A DNA stretch of 64,000 nucleotides from Sporothrix humicola (GCA_021396245.1 WNYE01000075.1:62001-126000), one strand, 5' to 3'. Positions 23,328 to 34,296 are shown, numbered from the stretch's first letter. Notes: generated from the letters alone by a model not told the origin. Made by a program: numbers and translations.

Positions 23328-23857
23328 GTCGGGAGTTGTGAGGGAGGGTGTGTGATTAAGTGAATGAATGAGGGTAAGGCGGGGTTGATGATGCCTCTCT
23401 TGAGTTCGCGCTTCTTTGTCGTCCAATATGTCCTCAGAATATTTGTTGGTGAATGTATGTTCGCCGTCAAAACAAATTTCGTCAGAGTGATACGTTAGTT
23501 GCGACGTCGGAGTATACTCAAAGACGACTCAGGAAAATTAATAGGTTGTGATTGGTAAGTGGCGAAAAGAAGACTGCGCTTGTTTCGCTGGATTGGAAAT
23601 GCACATCGTCATTGTGATTGGAGGGCAGGAGGGTCTAGTGCTCTTTCCTCAGCAGCACCAGAGACATAATGCCTCTTTCATGCCTACGCTGTATGAAAAG
23701 GAAAGAGCATTTCAATCTTGCGCTTGCCCTGTTCCTTTAATTAAAAAAATAATAAAAACAAAAATGGAATGACGAAATTGCTGCTAATACTCTCCAAAAT
23801 ATTCTGCAAAAAAAAAAAAAAAAAAAGTTTGTCAATAAAACAAAAAAAAAATTTACG
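23328..23857. other. Intergenic, NBP35 promoter and tRNA 3' flank
   Basis: Contains the NBP35 upstream region, a 19-nt poly(A) run at 23808-23826 and the T-run (minus strand, 23842-23851) that ends the tRNA-Ser transcript. No coding-like frame. Confidence 0.5.
23842..23851 (-). terminator. Pol III terminator of tRNA-Ser
   Basis: Ten T residues on the minus strand, starting six bases past the tRNA 3' end. Confidence 0.75.
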
Positions 23858-23954
23858 CGACAACAGCAGGACTCGAACCTACGCGGCCGAAGCCATAAGA
23901 TGTATCGAACTAGGAAATTCGAGTCTTACCCATTAACCACTCTGGCATGTTGCC
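23858..23954 (-). tRNA. tRNA-Ser (CGA) with intron
   Basis: On the minus strand the acceptor arms GGCAACA and TGTTGTC pair, with G as discriminator base. The D arm contains AGAGTGGTTAAT as in serine tRNAs, the T arm is GTAGG-TTCGAGT-CCTGC, and the long variable arm is GGC-TTCG-GCC, so this is a class II tRNA. The anticodon stem pairs TAAGA with TCTTA. The loop begins CTCGAA, giving anticodon CGA and an intron of about 16 nt after position 37. Length 97 nt including the intron. A tRNA folding program would settle the exact intron ends. Confidence 0.85.
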
Positions 23955-24697
23955 TTTTGCGCTTGTTGGGTTAAAGTCCGACCCTCTTTCCCTTATATCG
24001 CCCGGCGCACTGCTACTCACGCCATCTTTTGTCGACTCGAGGCAGTCGCTCGCTCGTGCTCGTTCTTTCCCATATCTCTCCTTACTCTCAACTCTACGCC
24101 CTTAATGAGTTTGGCCCTCTTCGTTCTCATAACTCCTCCTCACATAATAACAATTTTACAAATTCTATCAATGCAAACGAACGTCTTCATTCAGCAACAT
24201 GTGAAATATGTTTTACGACGTACCTGCATGCGCTAGGGATCGCTGCTCTCCAGTGCATTACAGCACTCCCTGTCTGCAGAGCTCCGCTGTTTTAGTATTT
24301 ATTTTGCGAATTAATTTAATTCAATTCCCTATTGCCGAGCTTTCTTTATCCCTCATCCGTCATATTTTCGAGCAAGGAAGGGGCTGCCCAGCGAAAAACT
24401 AGCCTGACTGGCACGGGAAAGTGCCAACCAGACTCCAATTGCCAGAATTGCCAGCATTGCCAGCATTTGGTGCTAAGTCTAGCACCACACGCGACGCTGC
24501 CTCATCTCGAAAAAATAGCAAATCGACGCATCCTCGCAACAAAAGCATTGACGGCTTTTCGCACGTTTGCATTCGGCATCCATCACCACGCCACCTCCGA
24601 CGCCCTTTCCGCTCGTTTCGCCATCTGCATTTCAATTGCGTCTGATTTGCCCGTCTCTTTCGTCCGTTTTTCTTTTTCCGTCGCCACATCCGTCACA
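23955..24697. other. Intergenic between tRNA-Ser and MIC60
   Basis: 743 bp. Holds the MIC60 upstream region and a short imperfect repeat around 24430-24470 (TTGCCAG units: CCAGAATTGCCAGCATTGCC). TACGACGTA occurs at 24214. No gene seen. Confidence 0.5.
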
Positions 24698-26890
24698 ATG
24701 CTTCGCACGTCTCTGCGCTCAGCACGAGCTCTGAGCCGTCCGTTGGCGACAGCTTCAGCTTCTGCATCCGTCGCGTCGGCCCGCTCATGGCGCGTTGTTG
24801 GTGCCAGCCAGGTTGGTAGACACCGGAGGAGAGCTCTGGGGAGCTTGTTGTGTATCTAATGCCATCTTGGAAACTAATTGAATGATTCTTTCCCCCCCCT
24901 ATAGAGATTCTATGCCGATGCCCCGAAACCTCCCGTCCTGCCGGCTTCTGAGACGAGAACCGCTGCCTCGAGCCCTGTGCCGCCCTCTGCCACCACGACC
25001 TCTGCTCCCATCTCTTCCGACAGTGTGCCATTGACACCGCCGCCGCCTCCGCCATCGCAAACTTCTGCGGCTACGGCTGCTGCTGCTGCTGCTCCTCGGC
25101 GAAAGGGCGGTTTCTTCCGCAAGCTGCGCAACTATGTCCTGACTCTGTCGATTCTTGGCGCGCTGGCTTTCGGCGGCGGCGTGTGGTACTCGCGCATCAA
25201 CGACAACTTCCACGACTTCTTCACCGAGTACATTCCCTACGGCGAGCCGGCCGTGCTCTACTTCGAAGAGCTCGACTTCCGGAAACGCTTCCCCAACATT
25301 GCCAACCGCGCCGGCAGCAAGCCCCGCGACACTGGCGCTGATGTCCGCGTTCCTGCTCAGAGCGGTGCCTCGTGGCGCGTGGCCGACATTGAGACGAGCC
25401 GCCAGTCGGCTGCTGTGCCCAAGAAGGGTGATGCTGCTGCTGCCGCTGCCTCAGCAAAGAAGACTGAGGAGGCTCCTGCTTCCCCTGCTGTTCCGGCCAA
25501 GGCTGAGAAGCCCAAGAGAGCCAAGAAGGCGATTGTCGAGGCCCCTGTGACCACTGCTGCCGAGGCTGCGGTTGTTGCCAACACCAAGGACACCAAGGAC
25601 GCCAAGGATGCTGCTGCTCCTGCTGCCGCCGCGTATCGCCCGCCTGAGGTCGACGAGCCGTCGCGCTGGCCGCCTGCATCGCCCATTGACCCTCTGGCCG
25701 TCAAGGACGCGGCCGAGCCGGTTGTGCAGGACGTTGTCAAGCTGCTCAACGACATTATCACCGTGATCAACGCCGACAAGGCCAACGCCAAGTACGCCGC
25801 TACCATTGGCAAGGCCAAGGACCAGGTCAACAAGGTCGGCCGCAAGATCCAGGACATCCGCGATGCGGCTGTCAAGGATGCTGCTTCCCAGGTCGAGGCA
25901 CGCACCGCTAGCTTCGATGCTGCTGCGCAGGACCTGATTGCTCGCGTCGAGGGCGCCATGGCGACTCAGGAGGCCCAGTGGCGCCAGGAGTTTGACGAGC
26001 AGATGGCCGCTGTCCGCGCCAGCTACGACGCACGTCTGGAGCTGGCCACGGCCCGCGAGCGCCAGCTCAGCGAGGAGAAGCTGCAGAACAAGCTGATCGA
26101 GCAGGCCGTGCAGATGACCCAGCATTTCGCTGACGAGCTGCGCGACCGCGTCGAGACGGAGCGCAACGGCCGCCTGGGCAAGCTGAACGAGCTGTCCGAG
26201 TCCGTCGCTGACCTGGAGCGACTGACGGCTGGTTGGACCGAGGTTGTCGACGCCAGCCAGCGCGCCCAGCAGCTGCACGTTGCCATGGACGCTGTGCGCG
26301 CGCGCCTTGCCGACGAGGACGCCACCGCCAGCCACGGTGGCTCGCAGCCTGTGCTGCGTCCGTTTGTCAAGGAGCTGGTGGCCGTCAAGGAGATTGCGGC
26401 TGCCGACCCCGTTGTCGATGCCGCCATCGCCTCGATCCCTCCCGCCGCCTACCAGCGCGGCATTGCCACCACCTCGGAGCTCATCGACCGCTTCCGCCGC
26501 GTCGCTAGTGAAGTGCGCAAGGCGTCGCTGTTGCCCGAGGATGCCGGTGTTGCCAGCCACGCTTCGAGCTACGTGCTGAGCAAGGTGCTTTTCCGCAAGC
26601 AGGGTGCTGCTGCCGGCGGCTCAGCTGCGGCCACAACCTCCTCCAACACGACGGGCGATGCCAACGACGACGCTAATGTCGAGACGATTCTGACGCGCAC
26701 GCAGGCCTTCCTCGAGGAGGGCAACCTGGACGGCGCTGCTCGTGAGATGAACGGCCTCAAGGGCTGGGCCAAGACGCTGAGCCGCGACTGGCTGGGCGAG
26801 GTGCGCAAGGTGCTTGAGGTGCAGCAGGCGCTGGATGTCATTACCGCCGAGGCCCGGTTACGGAGTCTGCAGCTCGAGAAGAGCCGGTAA
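24698..26890 (+). CDS. MIC60: MICOS complex subunit MIC60 (mitofilin)
   Basis: Exon 1 is 24698-24811 and exon 2 is 24905-26890, 699 aa in total. Residues 1-38 (MLRTSLRSARALSRPL) form an Arg/Ser/Ala-rich matrix-targeting presequence. A Pro/Ala/Ser linker is followed by one inner-membrane segment at about 112-132 (LTLSILGALAFGGGVWYS) and by FTEYIPYGEPAVLYFEE, which is highly conserved in fungal MIC60. The middle is Ala/Lys-rich, then a long coiled coil (about 260-460), then the C-terminal mitofilin signature EMNGLKGWAKTLSRDWL near the end. MIC60 shapes cristae junctions and links inner and outer membranes, partly through the SAM complex; a SAM37 gene lies 8 kb away. The intron donor GTTGGT is weak, but this junction keeps the frame and gives the expected RFYAD sequence at the presequence end. 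Convergent with the RRN9-like gene. Confidence 0.95.
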
Positions 26891-27298
26891 GGGGCTGGGT
26901 GTTGACTTGAAAGAGTAGACGGTGATACAGGGCGGCTCATTTTCTCATTTGTTTTAATCTTTCTTTTCCTTATTGTCCTTCTATTCTTGTTCGATTTCTT
27001 TTGGTTTCCCCCCAAGTGTCTTTTTGACTTTATTATTTGTTTCTGTCGTTATATGTGTGTATATTTCTTTTCATTTTTGATGGAACGGGCAAAGGGAGGA
27101 AGGCAAAAATAGACCATGTAGAGACAGGCGGGGACGTTTGTACGAGAAGGAGGACACTGAAAGGAGGCAGATGCATGTGTAAAGTATAATACAATAAAAC
27201 ATCATTGTAAATTATGAGGTTGATGCAAAATGTGATCGTTATTCATTATCATTATGTCTGAGTATAGTAGATACGACAGTCCTGACCCATGTCTGTGT
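26891..27298. terminator. Convergent 3' flanks of MIC60 and the RRN9-like gene
   Basis: About 400 bp, T-rich after MIC60, with AATAAAAC near 27193 and a short A-rich motif in the other direction. It should hold both poly(A) sites. No gene seen. Confidence 0.4.
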
Positions 27299-29845
27299 CT
27301 ATGGCAGTGGCTGGGATGTTTCCTTATCACTTTCATCAATGCCGTGAACAAGCTTCAGGTGACGCAGCATGTTGGGCTTCCTTGGAAAGCCTTCAAGAGC
27401 ACGCGGACAGTTTGGCCGAGGACAATACCATATGGTGGGCGTCACCTTTGGCTGTGGACCGAACCGCGCTTTTGGCCTTGTCTCCATTCCAGGAACAGTC
27501 GGGATGGGGACGGCAGTGACCTGGCGAGCCTGAGGCTTTGGCAGAGAAGCTGCTGGCTCTTCACCATTGTCGTCGTCGTCACTATCGTCGCTGCTGCTGC
27601 CATTGCTATCGCTGTCAGAGCTGCCAGAGCTGCCAGAACTTCCATCGCTCGAAGCATCCTCTTCTTCGCTGCTGCTGTCGTCATCGGCCTCTTGATCCAT
27701 AATCAACGGTAGAGTCTTCTCCATGAAGGCCTTCCTTTGTTCTATGCGCTTCCATCTCTTGGCATGAGCACGTTGCACGTCGAGTGTAACTATGTCCACG
27801 GCTGTAGAGTCCTCTGTGGTCGTTCTCGGCTTCAAAAGCGAGCTTACCGCCTTGGGAGTATAGACAGTGTGATTGATAGACAGCGGTTCCTGAGACAACA
27901 CCTTGTCTCGCTGAGCTCCTCCAAAACCGCCCAGTGTGTCTAATGCCATACTTTGGCCAAATAAGTCGGCACAGCGCTGGGTTGTTCGGGCCAAAACCTC
28001 AGGACTAAACCCGCCACTGAGAGCGGCCGCACCCAGAACATCGGTCCAGTCTCGAAGAGGCCATCGAGACATGCTCTTGTCTGTTGGATGTCCCTTTTTG
28101 GCATTGGTGGCTCTCTTTTGACGGCCCGTTCCCTCATCTTCAGTCTCTCCATCGCTCTCATCGTCTTCGTTGTCGGTTTCTCCGTCGAAGATAAACCCTT
28201 TCATACTCCTGAGTTCTCTCGTGGGCTTCACAGGTTTTGATCTGTTGCTATTGCCAGTATGTTCAGCAAATGAGACTCGTCTGTGCCGTAAAGGAGGCGC
28301 TCCAACAGGCATTGTCGGATAAACCGGTGTCTCTTTGTATCGGGGTTTCTGATCCTTGGGCTCCTCTTCCTCGCCCTCTTCGTCTTCATGCATGTCCTTC
28401 TCTTCATCTGGAAAGTCTGGGATTCTCTTGTGCAGTTGCCGTGCAATACGGATAAGAAACTGCTTCTCTGTTTCGCCAGGCAGTCTCTCTCGACGCTTTG
28501 CAGGCCGTCCTCGTCCATCGGCATCCTTGAGTTGCGTCTTGTCCTTTGAAGGAGACTGCCGTGTCGGTGTCCGTGACCTTTCTCTTTGTTGACCGGCCAA
28601 TTCGTGTCGCGTTGGGATCTCTGACGATGGTGCTGTCGCCGTCATCATTTCTTCGCCAGTCGACCATTCACTCGGCCGCCGGCAGACCCGTTTCTTGCTT
28701 GGCTGGGGCAGGCGGCCAGCAGATTTCTTGAGGGCCGTCTCTGTGCCTGTATCGTCATCGACCGTACCAACAGATAGCGAACGCTGTCTTCTTGGTCGTG
28801 ACGCTGCGTCAGACTCTTTGCCCTCCCCAATGGCGGCCGTAGCCACGCGTGTATTGTGCAAAATGGACAAAATCTTATCGACTTGAGTGAGTACATGGCG
28901 AACACTTGGTTTCAGTAAATCGGCCGCTAGTTCATCGTCAGCAAGAACCGCAGCCGGTGCATCATCAGCAACAGCCGTCGTAGGTTCCGCGGACGTTGAT
29001 GCAGGATTCGATGTGGATTCTGTGTCATGGTTTGTTGTTGATTGGCCACGACGAGCTAATCTTTCTCGTCGTCTTTCAAAGAACTGCTCACGAGCCACTT
29101 TCTGAATAGTCGCCGTCAACATGTCCTCGAGTGGCTGGCTGGGTTTGTCTTCAGAGCGCGCATGATGGCTCCGAAAGACAGGAATATCGTCTGTCGTCCC
29201 TGATTCGGCAATCGTTGAAGCCACAATATCTGTGTCGCCGTCGTCGAATACGCCGAGGTCTATGGTGTCTCTCAGTCTTAGTGGCCACGCCGTCCAGGAT
29301 GCTTTCGGCACCCATGCCTCTGGATCGTCCGGATCTGTAATTCCCTTGGCCTCCACGGTTTTCTTCATAAAAAACGCGTTGTAGAGATGTGCCGCAAGAT
29401 CGCTGTCGCGCGTTCGATCCATGGCCGCCACAACGGCGCGGTCGAGTTCGGTCAAGTGCTGCCAGGCGCGTGCATTTCCGCGCCAGCGGTTTGGCCGGCG
29501 AGCATAGAGGTCTTCAGAATCGCGAGACGCAATGCTGGCCGTGTCCGGATCGGACCAGTCATCGCGGACAGGGACGGGCGTCTCGGATTCTGTCCGCTCT
29601 CTTTGCCGCTGGTCTTCCTCTGTCTGGCGTCTATCATAGTCGCGTTTTTCTGTAAGAAATGCCCTTTGCTTTGGCGGAATGTCGCCACCTGTGTCGTCTC
29701 CGTCTTTCTTTTCTCTTTTGTCGTTTTGGCTCTCGGCTGCATTTCGTGTAGCTTCTGCTTCTACTTCTGAATTCGATGCTTGTTCGGCCCTCCTCCGCGC
29801 TTTTTCTCGGTCCCTGACCCGTTTCTTGGCCGGGTGTATCGCCAT
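27299..29845 (-). CDS. RRN9: RRN9-domain RNA polymerase I upstream activation factor subunit
   Basis: One exon, 848 aa from MAIHPAKKRV; the frame stays open upstream but no earlier ATG in a coding-like context is seen. The RRN9 core is near residues 124-190: LTELDRAVVAAMDR, then DLAAHLYNAFFMKK and WTAWPLR. A basic/acidic low-complexity middle follows. A second conserved block around 640-680 reads WPLRDWTDVLGAAALSGGF. An acidic Ser/Asp tract precedes a C-terminal C2H2-type finger (CPRPNC...LRHLKLVHG, spacing CX4CX15HX4H). In yeast Rrn9 is part of the upstream activation factor that recruits core factor and Pol I to the rDNA promoter. The acidic tracts and the finger suggest DNA or histone contact. 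The neighbour upstream is NOP7, also needed for ribosome production. The family is divergent, so the orthology rests mainly on the N-terminal core. Confidence 0.8.
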   Translation of the reverse strand: MAIHPAKKRVRDREKARRRAEQASNSEVEAEATRNAAESQNDKREKKDGDDTGGDIPPKQRAFLTEKRDYDRRQTEEDQRQRERTESETPVPVRDDWSDPDTASIASRDSEDLYARRPNRWRGNARAWQHLTELDRAVVAAMDRTRDSDLAAHLYNAFFMKKTVEAKGITDPDDPEAWVPKASWTAWPLRLRDTIDLGVFDDGDTDIVASTIAESGTTDDIPVFRSHHARSEDKPSQPLEDMLTATIQKVAREQFFERRRERLARRGQSTTNHDTESTSNPASTSAEPTTAVADDAPAAVLADDELAADLLKPSVRHVLTQVDKILSILHNTRVATAAIGEGKESDAASRPRRQRSLSVGTVDDDTGTETALKKSAGRLPQPSKKRVCRRPSEWSTGEEMMTATAPSSEIPTRHELAGQQRERSRTPTRQSPSKDKTQLKDADGRGRPAKRRERLPGETEKQFLIRIARQLHKRIPDFPDEEKDMHEDEEGEEEEPKDQKPRYKETPVYPTMPVGAPPLRHRRVSFAEHTGNSNRSKPVKPTRELRSMKGFIFDGETDNEDDESDGETEDEGTGRQKRATNAKKGHPTDKSMSRWPLRDWTDVLGAAALSGGFSPEVLARTTQRCADLFGQSMALDTLGGFGGAQRDKVLSQEPLSINHTVYTPKAVSSLLKPRTTTEDSTAVDIVTLDVQRAHAKRWKRIEQRKAFMEKTLPLIMDQEADDDSSSEEEDASSDGSSGSSGSSDSDSNGSSSDDSDDDDNGEEPAASLPKPQARQVTAVPIPTVPGMETRPKARFGPQPKVTPTIWYCPRPNCPRALEGFPRKPNMLRHLKLVHGIDESDKETSQPLP

Positions 29846-30304
29846 TGTGTCGTGTAGGGCCGCAAAGCACGTTGGAGTAGTTGTTGTATTGAAGTGGAAA
29901 GGCTGATGAATGAGATTGAAGCGTTTGTTGATGATATGAAAATTAAAGTGGGTCCGCGCCAGCCTTGCATCAAGTGTTCTTACAGGCAGGTGCGACCCAT
30001 CTGCACCAGTCTGCAATAGATGGGAATTGATACAAAAATATTAATTTGTTTCTACTTTACGGCATATTTCATTGTTTAATTTGTGGCATTGTGAAGCTGT
30101 GCAATATGGGTTAATAAATGGGATACAATATTCGTATGTACAAACTATGAACGCCCTTTTTGACCTGAAAACAGTATGAGATGACAAACAATAAGAATTT
30201 AAGAAAAATCAAAAGCCAGATGCAAAAATGGAAATAATAAACAAAACAAATGCAAACAACTTTTTCTATAGAAACACACAAAAATGCACATTCTCTCGTT
30301 AGCC
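29846..30304. promoter_or_regulatory. Spacer between NOP7 and the RRN9-like gene
   Basis: 459 bp between two minus-strand genes. It must hold the NOP7 poly(A) region (AT-rich part, 30020-30300) and the promoter of the RRN9-like gene. No separate gene. Confidence 0.45.
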
Positions 30305-32389
30305 CTACGCCTTGGCCTGCTTTTTCTCCAGCTTCCGGCGCTTGGCCCGCAGCTTCTCGTCCTCGGCGCTGCGCTTGGTGTTGGTGTAGACCATCTGCTC
30401 GTAAAGCCGGCGCTTCTTCTTGGGCAGCATGCCCTTGGCGCGCTCGAGCTCGTCCTCCTTCTGCTTGGCGTCGCGGGCCAGGGCCTTGCGGGCGTTGGCC
30501 TTAGCCTTGGCGCGGGCGTCGAGCGGGGCCTTGCCGTTGCGCAGAGGCTTGCCCGACAGCTCGGCCTCGAGTTCGAGCTGGCGCTGGAGTGCGCTGTCAG
30601 CCTCTTCCTCATCCTCGTCGTCGTCCTCGGGCGCGCCGACGGTCTGGGTGGTCTTCTTGGTGACGGTCTCCTCCTCCTCATCTTCATCCTCATCATCGGT
30701 GCCGGCAACGTCCATGCCGTGGTCACTATCGTCGTCCGACTCTTGCGTGGCAGCAACCTTCTTGGCAGCCTTGGCCTTCTTGACCTTCTCGACAGCCTTG
30801 GCGACGGCCTCCTCCTCATCCTCGTCTTCGTCCTCATCGTCCTCGGCGTCCGACTCAAGCGCCTCCATCTCAGTCTGCTGCTGATCCAGCGGCAGCGACG
30901 GGTCGTACTGGCCCTGGACGCTCTTCACGAAGGGGCTCAGGTGCGGCGGCAGCTGGGAACCGGGTGCGTACTGGTCGGCCGGCAGCAGCTCCTCGGCGTT
31001 GACGCTGTCCCACACCCACTGTGGCTGCACGTAGATGCGGCCGGCAACGCGGCGATTGGCAGCCAGCTTCTGTGCGGTCTGGTTGTCCTCCTTGTCATCA
31101 CCGTTGTTCGCAGTGACCTGGACGGGCGGCCGGTCGACAATCTGGTGCGTGATGTTGGGGTCCATCTCGTTGGTCGTGTAGGCACCCTCGCCCAGCACGG
31201 CGTCCCAGCCGACACGCTTGCAGCCAAACGCCCGCAGCAGGAACTCGAGCGAGCCACGCGGCGTCTCGCGCGACAGGTAGATGGTGCACTTGGAGAAGAG
31301 CTGGCGCGGGTTGCTGGCGCTGTACGACGGCTGGGGCAGCACATCACCGCCCTGAGCAGCGGGCTCGAACTTGTCGATGGCGTCAGACGGAACCTCGTTG
31401 TCCTCCTCGCCCTCTTTGGCCGCCTCCTCCACCTTGCCCTCCTCCTCGTCCTTGAGCTCCTGGACCAGCTTGTTGACCTCGGCCTGCACCTTGGGATCCG
31501 GGCCGCGCTCAGCAGCCTCGTGGTCAGCCTCCTTGGCCTCGCCGTTGGCGTTGACGGCCGCCACATCCTCGAGCGTGAAAGCGCCCAGCTCGCCAGCGCC
31601 ATCGTCCTTGGTCTTGTCGAACTTGGGCGGGTACTTGAGGCCGACGGCCGTGTAGAGGCGGAAGTTGACAAAGCCCAGCAGCGTCATGTAGAACTCGACA
31701 AACGTGCCCATGATGCGGAAATCAATGTCGCCGACAACACGCTGGTTGAACTTGTAGGGAACGAGCCACGTAACGGTCTCGCCCTGGATGTTGGCCTGGA
31801 AGTAGACGCCCTTGATGGACAGGAACGACTTGCGCAGGCTGTGCGATACAATCAGGTAGTGCTGGAACTCGAGGCACAGCCGCTCGCAGCGGGCAATCAT
31901 CTTGGCCGGGACGGACGCCGTCGACGGAAGGTTGGCAAACAGGAAAAGCATCGAAAGACAGTCGTCCAGATCGCGCAGTGAGTCGACAAACGTCGGGTAG
32001 CGCTCACGAATCACATGGTCCAGCGTATAACGGGGACGGCCCGTCTTCTCGGGGCGGGCGGCGTTCTTCTCGAACCGCTTGGCGTCCGTCACATCGCCAC
32101 GGCCGAGGGCTCGCGAGATCTTCTTCTCGAGGGCCTTTTGCTCACGGAAGCGGTTGACCAGCGGCTCGTGCAGCAGGTACTGGATGTCCTTGGCGTAGTA
32201 AAAGGTAGTCGATGCCGTCGATGACTTGGAGACCTTCTTCTTGCTGCGCGGCTCGCGAGGGTAGATGCCCTTCCAGATGCAAAGTTTGCGGAAATCGGGC
32301 AGGCTCAGCTGCAGTTTGCGGACGGCCTGGTTGCGAGTGACATAGTTGCGAGCGGCGCCAGCCTCGCCCTTTCTCTTGGGACGGGCCAT
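30305..32389 (-). CDS. NOP7: Pescadillo homologue NOP7, 60S ribosome biogenesis factor
   Basis: One exon, 694 aa from MARPKRKGEAG. The pescadillo N-domain spans about 1-280 with LPDFRKLCIWKGIYPREP, TFYYAKDIQYLLHEPL and the block LDHVIRERYPTFVDSLRDLDD. A BRCT domain lies at about 358-470, starting LFSKCTIYLSRE and including IYVQPQWVWDSVN. The tail is acidic (several Asp/Glu runs) and ends in a Lys/Arg-rich coiled coil with GMLPKKKRRLYEQMVYTN, a family hallmark. NOP7 joins ERB1 and YTM1 in the PeBoW complex, which acts in the nucleolus on 27S pre-rRNA processing and large-subunit assembly. The length is slightly above that of yeast because of the acidic inserts. Divergent from PIG-U, 564 bp apart. 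Confidence 0.97.
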   Translation of the reverse strand: MARPKRKGEAGAARNYVTRNQAVRKLQLSLPDFRKLCIWKGIYPREPRSKKKVSKSSTASTTFYYAKDIQYLLHEPLVNRFREQKALEKKISRALGRGDVTDAKRFEKNAARPEKTGRPRYTLDHVIRERYPTFVDSLRDLDDCLSMLFLFANLPSTASVPAKMIARCERLCLEFQHYLIVSHSLRKSFLSIKGVYFQANIQGETVTWLVPYKFNQRVVGDIDFRIMGTFVEFYMTLLGFVNFRLYTAVGLKYPPKFDKTKDDGAGELGAFTLEDVAAVNANGEAKEADHEAAERGPDPKVQAEVNKLVQELKDEEEGKVEEAAKEGEEDNEVPSDAIDKFEPAAQGGDVLPQPSYSASNPRQLFSKCTIYLSRETPRGSLEFLLRAFGCKRVGWDAVLGEGAYTTNEMDPNITHQIVDRPPVQVTANNGDDKEDNQTAQKLAANRRVAGRIYVQPQWVWDSVNAEELLPADQYAPGSQLPPHLSPFVKSVQGQYDPSLPLDQQQTEMEALESDAEDDEDEDEDEEEAVAKAVEKVKKAKAAKKVAATQESDDDSDHGMDVAGTDDEDEDEEEETVTKKTTQTVGAPEDDDEDEEEADSALQRQLELEAELSGKPLRNGKAPLDARAKAKANARKALARDAKQKEDELERAKGMLPKKKRRLYEQMVYTNTKRSAEDEKLRAKRRKLEKKQAKA

Positions 32390-32953
32390 TGTGAGGGAGG
32401 TAGAGAGGTTGAAATTGGACGGTCTTGTCGGAGAGGTGTGGTTGTTTTGGCGATCACGAATAGTCACCTTTTGTGGTTGTTTTGACCGGTGGTGATCGAA
32501 AGAAGGGTTTTCGCTTCTCTTTTTGCTACACTGCAAAGCGGTGGCCGATAGCACCTTCCCAAGCGTAGACTTTTTTTTCCAATGGCCGACCAAATTTTTT
32601 TTCTGCCACCCTTTCCCGTCCTGGCCGCCAGCCTCCTGCCTCATAAACTTTTTCACCACCTACGCTCACCGCTTTCAGATGATCCACATATTAGCCACAG
32701 CGGCCGCCACAGACCAACAGGACCTGGCGCTCCTACTCCGTGCAGCTCGTCTCCTTGTGTAAGTGGGACACGTCTGGACAAGCTCCGTCCAATTAGCGCG
32801 CGGCGCGTCTTCAGGACAGCGCACCTTCCCCTAAAGCCAGTTGACCATTAAGTGGAAGGAGCATCACCACCTCCAACCTTATTCTCACGACAAATCCACC
32901 TCTCCGTTCAAACACCCATCTCGACTTGCCTTTCCCTCCCCACCCGGCAGGCG
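32390..32953. promoter_or_regulatory. Divergent promoter region NOP7 / PIG-U
   Basis: 564 bp between head-to-head essential genes. T-rich on the plus strand at 32568-32605. No TATA box close to either start was recognised. Confidence 0.5.
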
Positions 32954-34296
32954 ATGAATGGCGGACGCACCATGACCCTCGGGAGGACGGCGGCGCTGTA
33001 CGCGGCCGCGGCCACCGTGCGCCTCGCGCTCTTCACCGTCTTCCCGGGCCTCCCCGACTTGCTGACCGGACGCGTCGAGATCTCGACGCCCGTGACCAGC
33101 TTCAAGCGCCTGCAGGAGGGTCTGTTCCTGTACAACCACAATGTCTCGCCCTACGACGGCGGCGTCTACCACCAGGCGCCGCTGCTGCTGCCGCTCTTTT
33201 CGCTGCTGCCAACGGGCAGTCTCCCCATCTTTACTTACCTGCTCTACATTGCCGTCGACCTGTTGAGCGCCGACGCCCTCGTGCGCATTGCCGACTCTGG
33301 CGAGGCAGGTGCATCGACACTGTTCAAGTCGCCGCGTCGCGAGAAGCGCTGGAGCGGTTTTGTCGTGGCAGCAGTGTAGGTCCAAGTGCTCCTGAATGGA
33401 TTGTGTGTGAGCATTTGACTGACAATATCTTGTCTCTTTATAGATACCTCTTTAACCCCTTCACGATCGCGACATGTATCGGCCGCTCAACGAGCGTCTT
33501 CTCGACCTGCGCCATCCTCCACGCCATCAGCAAGGCCATTGCCGGCGCTCCCCTCGGCGCCATGGTCTCGCTGTCCTTTGCCGCCTATTTGTCCATGTAT
33601 CCGCTCCTGCTTTTGCCGCCACTAATTCTGCTCGCTTTCGACCACCGCAAGAACCTGGCCAAGTCTCTGCCCGCCTTCTCTGCTATCAACTTCTTTTTCG
33701 TGGCCGTCTGCCTCGTCGTCCTGCTCAACATGTCGTTTATCGTGACGGGCGGTTCCTGGGAGTTTTTGCTGTCGACCTACGGCGTCCAACTGACCCTGTC
33801 TGACTTGACGCCCAATGTCGGCCTGTGGTGGTACTTCTTTATTGAAATGTTTGACTCGTTCCGCTCCTTCTTCGTGGCCGTCTTTTGGCTGCACCTGTCG
33901 AGCTACGTCGGCGGCCTGTCGATCCGCATCCGCCGCCAGCCGCTCGTCGTCCTGACGCTGCTGACGGGCATCTTTGCCATTTTCAAGCCATACCCGAGCA
34001 TCGGCGACACGTCGCTGTTTTTGGCGCTCGTGCCGCTCTTCCGCCACGTGTTCCCGCTCATGCGCTACACGTTTGTCGTCGCCGCCACGATCATGTACGC
34101 GACGTTCTTGGGCCCGGCATTCTACCACTTGTGGATCTACGCTGGCAGTGGCAACGCCAACTTTTTCTATGCCATTACGCTTGTCTGGAGTTTGGGCCAG
34201 AGCCTGCTGGTGTCAGACCTGACGTTTGCGGTCCTGCGTGATGAGTGGGAGGTGGAGCGGCCAGAGATGGTCGGCAAAGAGATCCGGCAGATCTAG
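32954..34296 (+). CDS. CDC91: GPI transamidase subunit PIG-U (Cdc91/Gab1)
   Basis: Exons 32954-33375 and 33444-34296 give 424 aa, the usual length. It is a polytopic endoplasmic-reticulum membrane protein with about eight or more hydrophobic segments. Family landmarks are ISTPVTSFKRLQEGLFLY, SPYDGGVYHQAPLLLPLF, YLFNPFTIATCIGRST just after the intron, FAAYLSMYPLLLLPPLIL and LWWYFFIEMFDSFRSFF. PIG-U belongs to the transamidase complex that removes the C-terminal signal peptide of precursor proteins and attaches the GPI anchor, and is thought to help recognise the anchor lipid. The donor is GTAGGT, one base before an in-frame stop; the acceptor TTTATAG restores AAVYLFNPF. Start is the first ATG in the homologous frame; MTLGR at residue 7 is an alternative. 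Convergent with SAM37. Confidence 0.95.

Noticed and set aside
22432..23363. Two long plus-strand frames opposite NBP35
   Set aside because: Both are shadows; NBP35 carries all cluster and P-loop motifs on the minus strand.
25451..26560. 369-codon minus-strand frame opposite MIC60
   Set aside because: Antisense shadow of a GC-rich coding exon.
30284..31981. 565-codon plus-strand frame opposite NOP7
   Set aside because: It mirrors the NOP7 coding strand; the product is Leu/Val/Gly-rich and has no family match, while NOP7 matches its family end to end.
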